From assembly GCA_037074765.1 (NCBI GenBank), contig JBAMDO010000084.1, forward strand, positions 124,001 through 188,000: a stretch of 64,000 nucleotides of DNA, in the 5' to 3' direction. Below the pieces are notes generated by a model. It searched no databases. It saw nothing but the letters and a program-made list of their open reading frames with translations, and had not been told where the DNA came from. Every line of letters begins with the position of its first letter. The first letter of the stretch is position 1. This DNA comes from Mansonella perstans. Its lineage: Eukaryota > Nematoda > Chromadorea > Rhabditida > Onchocercidae. Positions 51,201 to 61,608 of the stretch are shown in pieces. Made by a program: the position numbers and the translations under genes.

Positions 51201-52546
51201 ATACAACAATTCAATTCTGTATGCAATCCTAGTTTTGCAAACAATCAGAAAAATCAAAATGTATCAAGTGCGCTATCATAAACAGCGTTGTTTGTCAGTA
51301 AGAAAAACGTTTCTAATTATATCTTGATGGTACGGAAATCTTTCATTTACTTTTTTCTTGTTCTGCATTATTTTTCTATTCATGATGAACAGTACGATAT
51401 AAATACGGTGTTTCTAGTGGTATGGGGGTAAAAATATCCCAGCAGGTACGAATACTTTTGGACTGAAATGATAAATATCTCCTTCCTTCAAACTCCAATA
51501 CCTGCTTGGTGCGACGAATTTCTTGATCAACTACTTCACAATCAATAGCGATCAAAGTGCGCAAAAAAAAGACCGTTATTTCAGGTGATAATGTCATCTG
51601 CCGGAAAAATACCTGAAGTAAACAAAACAATCAGTCGCAAAGGTCATTTCTTTAATTTAGTTTAGAAGACGGTCGGTAGATATAGGTTAAAGCTTTCTAT
51701 TTTAAATCCAGAGATGCAAAAAAAACTTGCCTCTTCCATGAAATTCGGCCAACGTTTTGGAAAATCGGCAGCGAAAACCAGCGCAAACAGCTGAGCCATT
51801 TTGTTCACTAAATACGATGGCTGGCTTACAGGTGAAGTTCTGAAATAAAATTTGCAATTTAAAGAATAAATCCATCCAGATATTTGTTTGAAAAAATCAA
51901 GTCATCATTGCTGTTATATGAAAAATGTGAAAATCAAAGCAATCACAGTTGATAGGAAAAGAGGAGGTCAAATGCTAGACTTACAAGCGCTGTAACCAGC
52001 AACGCATCCATTTTCGAATAATATCCTGATCTTGATCGTTATCCGCATAGCGCGCTGTCAAATATGTTTCAATTACTTGCAAAAGCATGAAATGCTCTTC
52101 TGGATCACTGCAATTTGCTTCTTTATGATGTGTTACAAAAAAAAAAAAAAAAAACAATCCACTATTGCTGTAATATAAAAAAAAATGGAATCATTTTTCA
52201 TTTTTTTTTTTCATCATTTATAGAAAAGATTCGCACCAGCCATCAAAGATTTTTTCAATGCAATTCTTCCAACCATCGCAATCGTTCTTCAACTTTTCTA
52301 TATATTCGGAAATCTGTAAGTCAATAGATAATGAATGCAATATTTTAAAAGATCATAATTTTTCAAATGATCCTTTAGCAATGACTGTGATCACATAACA
52401 TTTAGAAGAACAGAAAATTGGATTTCTAAAATATGCATCAAATGCAGTCAGTCAAATTATTTCACCAGTACTGTAACTTAGAAAATTCAAAAAAAACTCA
52501 CCATATGATGTTGCACAGTATTAGCCAATGAAACAATAGAAACCAT
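45273..52546 (-). CDS. xpo-3: Exportin-T (tRNA nuclear export receptor)
   Basis: Twenty-five exons give about 951 aa (human XPOT is 962): 52546-52502, 52313-52237, 52107-51985, 51839-51731, 51612-51502, 50791-50708, 50444-50330, 50292-50117, 49998-49919, 49663-49570, 49484-49363, 49092-48981, 48730-48602, ~48290-48225, 48098-47979, 47797-47703, 47629-47530, 47276-47077, 46990-46912, 46719-46516, 46366-46186, 46062-45884, 45715-45612, 45522-45447, 45347-45273. Exportin-T matches include ERNMRIKDAMRDKC, CYIEWIDLEL, MAFRKQLRNIL and ALRQYLHRMVTCLDGEI. This HEAT-repeat karyopherin exports tRNA with RanGTP. Intron 4 has a GC donor. The 5' edge of exon 14 needs a weak acceptor. The start at 52546 is the only in-frame ATG after an upstream in-frame stop. 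Confidence 0.93.
50941..51037 (-). repeat. Intronic duplicate of the intron 2/exon 3 boundary of xpo-3
   Basis: This stretch in xpo-3 intron 5 is about 90% identical by eye to 52099-52226, which covers the first nine bases of exon 3, its acceptor and much of intron 2. The shared part includes ctggatcactgcaatttgct. A shorter third relative of the middle part lies at 51893-51920 in intron 3. The copies differ mainly in homopolymer length. Confidence 0.8.
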
Positions 52547-52570
52547 TATCAATAAACGATAATTACAGAA

Positions 52571-53016
52571 ATCTATAAACGTAGCCCTTCCAATAAAACA
52601 CCTAAAATATCTAAGTTCATTTTTCCTGTATTCACATAGACAGTTTTGTCAACTATAATCAAATCTCAGTGAAAAAAAGAAGAAAAATGAAGCATTGAAT
52701 TCATCGATTGAATGTACCAAAAGAACGAAAGATGGAGAAAAGGTGCAGAGAAAGAAAAAAGCAAATGTCCACTACTATCGTTACTTGACCACTTAATTGC
52801 TTTACTTTCTTCGCATAATAGGAAATGAAGATATATAGCTGATCACAGTAAGTGACATTAAGTGAGAACAAAACACTGCAAGTATGATTGCAGTAGAGAA
52901 ATGAACTTTGAACCTTTTAATCATCTAAGAAGAATAGTTTTGGGGAAGAAAGTATAGATGAAGTAGTTACCTTTGTTCAGCCTTACTTTGAATCGTCTCA
53001 TAACAGGACGAGACAT
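52571..53016 (-). promoter_or_regulatory. xpo-3 5' leader with an upstream ORF
   Basis: A probable non-coding 5' exon ends at 52971 (donor GTAACT) and joins an acceptor before 52601. An ATG at 53016 begins a short frame (MSRPVMRRF...) that runs across the splice and stops near 52573, just upstream of and out of frame with the xpo-3 start. If the transcript begins upstream of 53016 this is a uORF. Confidence 0.35.
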
Positions 53017-53617
53017 CAAGTTTCACAGCGGTAGGGGCGGATTGGCGATGAAATGTGGTAATTGATTGGTGCCAGGCACTTCTAAGGATGCGAATAGCTA
53101 GTGTTGTTTATTCCCGTGGTGAAGGCGGGGATGTGGTGCGTGAGGAAATGTAATTGCTCTAGGAAAACATTTGCTAGTTTTATCATCCTGAACATAGCAA
53201 AAATAACAATGCTGAGCATTTTTTTTTTTTTTTTTTTTTTTTTGGGTATTCCTAAATCCTTTAATCCTTTATTAACCTTTATAGAGTAGATAAAAATTTA
53301 GAAATTTAGAAAAAGCTTAAAAGATTAAACTTTCATAATGCTCTTTTTATTCTTATAACAGAGTATATTTTCCAATAGAACATTTTTTTAAAAATTATTG
53401 CTTTAGTGGACTGAAAAGATATAACTTCTCGAGAAGTTCGGTTTTTTGGAGTAGAAATTAAAGATATTAAATTTTTAAGGGAAATCATTTTTGTCATAGC
53501 GAGTGTTTTATTTTGTAGGAAATTACAATTGTTCTGTTAAACATTGTTTAAATTATTTACACAAATTTCTTGTAGTTTCTCGAAGTGTGGTATTAATAAA
53601 TAAGGTGAAGGTGAACG

Positions 53618-56600
53618 ATGTCTAGTGATGAGCAATCCGACAAAGAGGTAGGTATACGCTTTTTCGTCCCATTTATTTAGTAATGAAGATGCAGTCAGAT
53701 AATATCTTATATTCTCCAAAAATTCTCCTCGCCTAGAAAAAAATACGCAGATGACCGGTTTATTCATTCTTGCTTTCCTGAAATAATCCCTTAATTGTGT
53801 GGTATTCATTGTCGAACATCGGAAGATGCTAATCTCATGATTCATGGAGCATTGTTAGTACAGCTTGTTTGCTGTAGCTTCAATTGTAATCTTTTTTCAG
53901 TGCCCCTTGTGCATGGAAGCACTCGAAATCGATGATATCAACTTTTATCCGTGCAAATGTGAATATCAAGTAGGAACAAAATACTTTTGTAGTATCTAAG
54001 CTATATCAAATTGGTTTTTTCGTTTTCTTTTTTTTTTATAGCTTGAATACTAACTCAATGAATTCGAAGAACCGTTTTTTAAATAGCATTTGTCAATTAG
54101 TTAGCTTGGTTTAATAATTGGCAATATCAGGTTATTCTATTTTATGGCCATATAACGTTCATTTGCAACTATATCATGCACATATTCGCACTATTATTAC
54201 GAGACATGTTGATAGAATGATCAGACAGTTCAAATTTCAGATATGTAGATTTTGTTGGCATCGATTGCGAACTGATGAGAATGGATTATGTCCAGCATGT
54301 AGACAACCATATCCAGAAGATCCTGTTAACTTTAAGCCTTTAACCGCTTCAGATGTTCAGAAGATGAAAACAGAAAAGCGGCAAAAACAGCAATTACAAA
54401 AAATCAAGATATGCGAATCTAGGAAACATCTGTCCTCATACAGGTTTGTTAAATTTTCGCAAAAGTTTCGAAATAATGTTTTTCCATGGAATTTAAAAAG
54501 TATTTTCGCGTGGAATTTGGTCAATTTGAAGTTGGTCAGCGTATCTCTTTTCAGGGTGCTACAAAAGAATCTCGTGTATGTAGTGGGTTTATCGGCCAGA
54601 GTTGCAGATCCAGAAACGTTGAAGAAACCCGAGTATTTTGGAAAATATGGCCGCATATTGAAAGTCAGTTCTGCGAATGTTTGTTTCATATTACAATGAT
54701 TATAAAGGAACTTTGATAGTTATGTGCATTATAGCGTCTTACTTTAGGTTGCTGTGGGATCTTCACCATCACTGAACGGTCCGCAGTCGGCATCGTGCAC
54801 AGCGTATGTAACATATGCGAGATATGAAGATGCACTTAGAGCTATACAGGTTTGAGTGCTGAATATTGCTCGCTTTTCTTAGTGAAGGCACGGTTTAGAA
54901 TTTATCTTGTGGAGCTTCCCTAAATGTATCGAAATCAGCTCTAGCTCCTTAAAGACGAATGTACAGAAGGCAACAAATTTATGATTTTGATATAAATTTT
55001 TTCGTAGTTTTGTTGCAGGCTGTTAATAATGCACAATTAGATGGACGTGTTGTGAAGGCATCACTTGGGACAACAAAGTATTGTACAAACTTCCTTCGCA
55101 GTCAGCCATGTTATAAACCGGTTTGTTGGTTTTTATTATAACTTGGCTGACTTATTCTAATTTTTTCGGAATTCTTTTCATTGGTTCTTAGATATTACGA
55201 CCATACATTGAGCCATTTATATGTGTATCTTATGGGAGAGATTTATATACTTGTTTTTTTTTTCCCCCCCCCCCCCCCCCCTCCCCCCTCTCCTTGTATG
55301 TCGATGTAAACTGATATTCTCAAAGATTGTAAAAGATGGAAAGATTTGTAAATAAAAAGTTGTCGATTATAGCAATGAAAATTTGTTTGTTGCTCTAGGA
55401 ATGCATGTATTTGCATGACGTGGCAGATACAGAAGTTAGCTTTACTAAAGATGATATGCATCTCGGACGACATGCGGAATACGAAAAACGACTGATTGAA
55501 TCAACTCTCAGGGAGAAAAGTCAACGTGGAAGGACTTCGCTTATGATGCTTACGAGTGGAAAGACATTAAAGTAAGTATTGTTTGCTAGCACTGGTTTTT
55601 TTCATTCACTGCAGAACTTTCGTGCGTGAGCAATGTCAACAACTGATTGATGACATGGTTTATATTTTCTTTGAATTTTGGAATGTTGTTGAAGGGTTGA
55701 TATTTTTTTTACCAGTAATGTTGAGTAAATGTGTAGCAAATAATGCTATAAAAATGAAAAGGGTCCTTACTTTTTTTCATTTAGTAACTTAAGCGATTTT
55801 GCTACTTGTACTTTCCTCAGAATTTATCCGTAGTTGTTGTAAATTTTATTTTAGAAGCGAAACTATGGAAAGTAGACCGGACTTTCGCTCAATACCTATG
55901 GACACTAGTCAGGACAAAAAATCCTCTCTGAGTAGGTCGCCGTCGAATGACATGCAGATAGCTATTAACCAAATGAATGGGTAAAGCATTTATTTTTGCA
56001 TAGAAATATTTCTATAGTTAATAGCTTTGAAATGATTATGTTTATGAAATAGATTGGTTAAAATTACTTGCCGTAACTGTGCGTGGCATGCGGTTATAGG
56101 TACAGTGATATCTTCCTCCACTTTCTCAACAATGTCATCGATTTTTCCGTTATGCAAAGCAAAACTTTTATATAATGAAATAGTCTCACGAACTTTTATA
56201 TAATGAAATAGTCTCACGATAGGCCTATTTTAAAAGATCCATGTAATATATGGTTGAAATTATTTGTTCTAGCCAGTGAGGTGCTAGTAAATAATTCTAG
56301 CGAAGTAGATTATAACCGTTAATCTTCGCTTGTGATTAATAACAACTTCGGTTTTTTTCAGAGAATTGCCAGAAAATCAACCATGTTCTGTGACAAACAA
56401 ATTGATTAGTGAAGATAAAGGTGCAGATAAAGAAAATGAAGTTAGTCATATTTTCATATCCAATTTCTATAAGCGTGATATTGGCTTATATCGTTTTGTT
56501 AGCTGTCTTCTCGCCTGTACTATTTTGAATTTGAATAGAATTGCACAGAGACCACAATTTCAATGCTTTCGGTAAAAAAGATTAAAAAAGGACAGAGCAA

Positions 56601-59146
56601 GTATTAAGTTATCTGTTCAGATTGTAAGCAGTCATTTCTCTTTTTATTCTTCTTTTAGTTTAGGCTCGATCTCAACTTGAGAAAACCTTAAGAATAACAA
56701 ATGATGCACCATCGTTAACTATTTTTGAAGACCAGACAGTGATTCCCGCAACAAAAGTTAATGAAGGGATTGGTTCGAGGCAAGTTTTACGATGTACCGA
56801 TGGAGAAATAAAATTGAGATCTGTCTTTTTTCCTTGGATGACATATTTCAGATTCATGTCAAGTGTAGGACATGTAAAGATTGAGAATAACTGAAATTGG
56901 GTAGGAGAAACTAATTTTTATTATTTACATCTGCCACTGTCTTGTAATTTCAATTCTTTTTTTTTCATTTCAGTCTTAAAGCTAGATATCGAAGGTATAT
57001 AGGGTGAAAAGTAGGCACATGAGTTTTGCTGTAAGTATCAGAAATTTCTCACATTTTAATAACATACCTTTAAGGGTGGTTTGGTCCAGGTCTTCATTCT
57101 AAGCGTTCTAAAGAAAGCTTTGGATCAATCGTCTCTCCTACCGTTTTGATTGAGACTAGAATTTTAAATCCTGTACTGTACAAATTGAAAAACTGTTTAT
57201 ATTTGGATTTATATAGGTGATAGTTTAGATCTCGGCTGTCTGAATGGATTTCATCTAGTGAGGGTGTTGTGCCGCGTGCTGCCGCCACATGTGCTTCGAT
57301 AGAAAAAATGTTTTTAAACGTTAGTTACTTTTCATAATTTATAGCTCGCTTTATTGACATTAGCATGACATTTTGCTATGTAAAGTAACTGGATATTTGC
57401 TAGTGTATCCTTCTGCTGAAATGACCTTAGAGGACTCACAGTACAGTTGCATCATCACGAACTAAGTGATGCTCCGGGATTCTAGTTTGTGATGTTTTTT
57501 TCATCTTGCAGTTTTGATTTACGAAAGGTTTCTATTAAATTAGGATTATCTTAAATTTTCTGATGTTTCACCGTCCCGTACGTTCAGATAGTTTTTTTCT
57601 TATGTTTTCACACCTGTTGTAGACTAAGGAGAAAGTGGATGTGAGCAGTGCGAAAGCTCTACCGAACAGTAATAATTCACAATTGGCAAATGATGCAGCA
57701 CCATGTGATTGGCAACGTGCGCTAGGTATCTGTGGAAAGCTTGACAATTTGACAGCAAACAGTGCGATCACTGATTTCCCAACAGCACTGGCTAGTTCAC
57801 AAACAAGAATGTTATCAAAAAACACACGTCTCAGTATACATAGTGATGATGATTTAGGTCGTTATTTCATTTATTTTTAAAGGATTCTTGATTTTTTTGT
57901 GGAAATTCCTCTTAAAAATGTTTATTTGTGGCCCCTGCAACACTGAAATTATGCGACAGTTTGGAGATGAATCAGAAATCGTAGAAGAATCATCACTATC
58001 CGATATGAAAGATTAAAATGGGGAAATTTCAGGCTTTGATCCTATTTCGGAGTCTGCGAAAGGTCTGGCAGATTTGTTGGAGGAAGAGAAAACGATTTCG
58101 CCGCAATGCTCAACACAGAAGTAAGAATTGTTGTTTTCACATATCTCTGTTTTCTCCAGTTGCTTGTTCATGAGTTCCCTTCCTGAACATTTAACTAGTT
58201 CTTGTTTTTAAATAGTTTATGTATATCCCATCTTTTTCGCTAGCTTGAGATTGAATAATTTTTAAGTGTTAGTGGAATGACATCTGTTTCATCGTCATTG
58301 ATGTCACTGGGTCTGCAGTGCGGTTGGCCTTCAATGGGTATTTCGAATGGTGCTTCTCCGATGTCGATGAGAAATGCACTTGGAACAGATGTTGTTGATT
58401 CAACAAGAACGGCGACGAACAATTACACCAATGTCGACTGCTTTTCACAGCAGACCGCCCAGACATTCAACCAACAACTGTCATCGGTATTTCACACGAA
58501 TCAGTACTCACCACATCCGTGTTTCCCACCTTCAAAATCTCAGATGTCTCGAATGAATAATTTCGTGAATCCACCCGCTAATTTGGCCTTCAATTCAGCA
58601 CAGCCACAGCGATGCACTCCTTTTAATAGTAATACACAGTACCATTCAAGCATTTCTTTTGCTACAGCAAACCACATGGATGGTACCAAACTTCACGAGT
58701 GGCAAGAAGGTTTCCGAGCGCTATTACCGAATGTAAATGTTCGTTTCGTACCCGATCTTAGCTCTGCAGGTTTGTCACTTCTGCGTTTGTGAAATCGGAT
58801 AAAATTTTTAAATCTGTCTCATACATAAGGGATTTTTTGTGTTAATATTGCATGTGAATGAATTCCCTTTATTAAAAGAGTGATCATTTCTTAAAGTTAA
58901 AGCCAACTAGACAAAGTTATTGCAGGTTATCCACCTAGTTCCACATCACCTGTGGAAATGCAACGCACTACCAGTCAGTTTTCATCAACCTTAAATTATG
59001 ACCAAACGATGCCAATGACAGCACAGCTGTTGAACCCAATGGTATCACCCGCTCCGCCACCGGTGCCATCTGTAAATTCTTATTCTTATCCGTCACAACA
59101 GTGGATGATGCCTCCACCCGGTTTTTCATACATTTCGAAGCGATGA
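53618..59146 (+). CDS. ntl-4: CCR4-NOT subunit 4, RING E3 ubiquitin ligase
   Basis: Fourteen exons join in phase to about 710 aa: 53618-53647, 53901-53969, 54241-54443, 54555-54663, 54748-54849, 55019-55120, 55399-55571, 55855-55980, 56362-56440, 56664-~56756, 57623-57857, 58033-58120, 58267-58769, 58926-59146. The N-terminus carries the C4C4 RING (Cys 11, 14, 28, 30, 35, 38, 50, 53; CPACRQPYPEDP), a coiled basic segment, an RRM from about residue 101 (LVYVVGLSARV, FGKYGRILK) and a C-x8-C-x4-C-x3-H zinc finger (from YCTNFLRSQPC). A conserved DDDLGFDPISESAKGLADLL segment follows. The long C-terminal part is low-complexity N/S/P/Q-rich. CNOT4/Not4 ubiquitinates stalled-translation and other substrates and couples to mRNA deadenylation. 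The end of exon 10 is uncertain. Confidence 0.93.
55264..55288 (+). repeat. Poly-C tract in ntl-4 intron 6
   Basis: Eighteen consecutive cytosines, a T and six more cytosines follow a poly-T run. It is the only C-rich homopolymer of this size in an otherwise AT-rich window. Confidence 0.85.
56163..56218 (+). repeat. Perfect 28-bp tandem duplication in ntl-4 intron 8
   Basis: Two identical head-to-tail copies (56163-56190 and 56191-56218) of a unit starting aacttttatataatgaaa. Absence of any difference suggests a recent event or an assembly artefact. Confidence 0.9.
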
Positions 59147-60407
59147 AACTCAACGAATCTAGTTGTATTTAACTACTGCTTATGACTAATGATCCGTGGA
59201 GCAATTTCTTTTTCTACTTAGTTGCTTTCCTGACATCGAGTTCCGTGAATTCCTGTGCTTCATCAGAGTTTCGAAAGTGTCATGTGCAACAACTATTTAA
59301 TTCCAAAGTACAGTTTGAAATAAACGAGATTCTAAACTTCTTTTCGATTGAAAATTCGTAGTGCATTGGGTATGTCTTTTTTATCATAGGAAGTTCGGGA
59401 CTTTGTTAATTTTTCTCATTATTAAAATTGTGACTCTCAACTCGTTTCTCTTGCCGCCGTTTAGATATTACTACTTGTATGCTATGGTTCGTCATCGAAA
59501 CCATCTTTTCTTATTTTATGGAGGACTCGTGATTTCCTGTACTGTGATAAAGTTTCTGTTGTGCAAATTATAAAAGAAATCAAATTTATTGTGCTCAAGT
59601 ACTTGTATTATTTGTCCTTAGATTAAGCATCGTTTCATTTTCATTGGCACTGTAATGTATAACATTTTTCTACTCCTGTCGCGCTTAGATGGTGTAGTGA
59701 GCAGGCTACATCATCTCTAACAGTTTGTATTTCAGAGCGTTTTATCATTAATTAGTAAAGTCATCAGCTTTCATTGCTGTTTTTCTCTGCATCGCAACTT
59801 TCGGGCAAATTCTTTACTTGCAGGTCATAGAGGAATTCAAGGAAGGAATTTCATTCCGTTTCCCGTGAATTATGTATTTTAATAAATGTAAGGGTGCGAT
59901 CCTCTTTTTGGAAGACTTATTACTTTTGTCTCTGAGCGGAAGCTTTTGCTGAAGTTAAGTGTTTGGCATAGAAATGCATCAATATCTCGTGCATTAAACT
60001 GAGAAGTGCACTGAGATGAATAAAATCCAAGATCTTTGGGATTAACCAGTTTGGGAACAGTCTCGAGAAAAACTGGGATTTGCCACCACATCTCGACGAA
60101 GTTTTAGGGTGGTTCGGACCAAATTTCTCGAATCCCCTGTTAGTCATATGTGGTTCAACACATTCAAGAATGTAAGCTATGCACCATCAGGATGACTCCA
60201 CCCAGTATCAGAATCGGCCGAAGCAGGAAGTAAGGAAATTTGCTTGCAATTTCCTACACATTGTAAAAATTGTTCTTCTGTAATGGTCTAGCAGTAGTCT
60301 TCTTCGATCATGATGCATCGATAACTTTGTAAAAATGACATTCATGAGCCATTCTAAATTAATTGAATCTGCGAAACAGAATTTCAAAAAAGAAATATAA
60401 TTAACGA
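59147..60407. other. Region between convergent ntl-4 and mrps-24 genes
   Basis: It holds the 3' UTRs of both genes. The stretch 59880-60150 is less AT-rich and open in several frames on both strands, but no protein family is recognisable and splice sites are lacking. It may be a decayed mobile element or a non-coding RNA. Confidence 0.5.
59319..59324 (+). terminator. Probable ntl-4 poly(A) signal AATAAA
   Basis: AATAAA lies 173 bases after the ntl-4 stop in a U-rich 3' context. Confidence 0.5.
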
Positions 60408-61371
60408 TTATATATAATTGTAAGCTAAGTCTTTTTCATCAGCCACGAATTGGATCTCCAATTTCACCGGCTGTTTGAGCAAAATTGATAGAAATTCTTC
60501 GGTAAATCCAAACATCCAATATATTTCACGGATATTCAGTCTGTTCCGGTAATGGAAGAACCCTGCTACACGAACACAATTTCCTTGTCGTTTGATAATC
60601 AGCTAAAAAACATACATAAATTCTTGAAATATCAACTGCATATTGACATAAGTTTAGTGTAGCACCTAATCGAAACTTTAAAACAAGACCAAAAAAATCA
60701 CGAAACCAACCTCACTACCATCAATCGTTATGTAGTCTGGAAAAAAACCACGTACAAAGCGACGAATAATCTCATCTTGTGCTATCTGAAATGCTACGGT
60801 TTATGAATTTTGAAACAACTAATCAGACATGATAATCAACAATTATTGTGCTCCTTCAATGTTTCTAATATAAAATAAGTTTCTTAAATCTCTAGAATGG
60901 AATCAATGGTCCAATTAACTTTTAGCTTTAAGGTAACACATACTATGACAGGTTGACGTTGCCGAAATGTTTCGAGATTTTGTGAATGCCATGTTAACCA
61001 TGATTTTTTAACTCCAATATGCTGAGGTCGGTGAGCCATTTCATATGTAAGCATTTGTTTTCGTCCAGTTGTCGTCTGAAAGCAAATTATCTTAATAATT
61101 TAACCTTATCACTAAAATAGATGTAACAAATTAAAGTGCTGAATGGTAACGAGTGATGTTCAGTGTCATTGAACTAATATGATCTTTGAAATTGTTTGGC
61201 TTAATAAAGATAATAAAAATATCCTATATGATAATAAAGATAACATGATAATAAAGATACCCTATACTTTCCAGCAGTATTCTTCTGAAGTGAACACGAC
61301 GTCGATATGAACCTTTCAAGCTTTGCATTGTCATTTCGAAGTGAACTCCTAATTAAGAAGTTTAAGATCAT
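60408..61371 (-). CDS. mrps-24: Mitochondrial small-subunit ribosomal protein S24 (uS3m)
   Basis: Four exons (61371-61261, 61075-60944, 60785-60711, 60602-60408) join in phase to 170 aa, close to human MRPS24 (167 aa). The first exon encodes a basic, acid-poor presequence (MILNFLIRSSLRNDNAKLER, then FISTSCS) expected to target mitochondria. Family-conserved segments follow: GRKQMLTYEMAHRPQHIG, KKSWLTWHSQNLE, IIRRFVRGFFPD, LIIKRQGNCVRVAGF and FLSILLKQPVKLEI. The protein is a component of the 28S mitoribosomal subunit. An ATG at 61307 in another frame was rejected because its frame cannot splice to exon 2. The gene diverges from the ZC3HC1-like gene, with 237 bases between the start codons. Confidence 0.91.
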
Positions 61372-61608
61372 AACGTTCCAATTAATTCACCTTTCTGCGT
61401 CAACTGAAGACAAAACATACCGACTATAATACCAAAGTGATTCAGGAAACCGAAAATAGTTATCTAACCAGGGTCTTTTACCTCGCTATTTTACTGCATG
61501 ATATTCTGGTATTGGTTGGTTGATTTATTTGCTGCTGGATGAATATTTCATTGAAGAACGGAGGAGGTATTTTTGAAATTGGCAAATCACTGTCAACCTG
61601 AATGAACC
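61372..61608. promoter_or_regulatory. Divergent promoter interval, mrps-24 / ZC3HC1-like
   Basis: 237 bases separate the two inferred start codons on opposite strands, leaving room only for a compact shared promoter and short 5' UTRs. No specific factor sites are assigned. Confidence 0.45.

Noticed and set aside
56756..56785. GC donor (GAG|GCAAGT) at the end of ntl-4 exon 10
   Set aside because: The junction would be phase 2 and put exon 11 out of frame; the upstream phase-0 GTTAAT donor keeps the conserved reading frame.
61283..61307. Alternative mrps-24 start (MTMQSLKGSYRR...)
   Set aside because: This frame cannot splice in phase to exon 2, whereas the frame from 61371 gives a mitochondrial presequence and a phase-0 donor.
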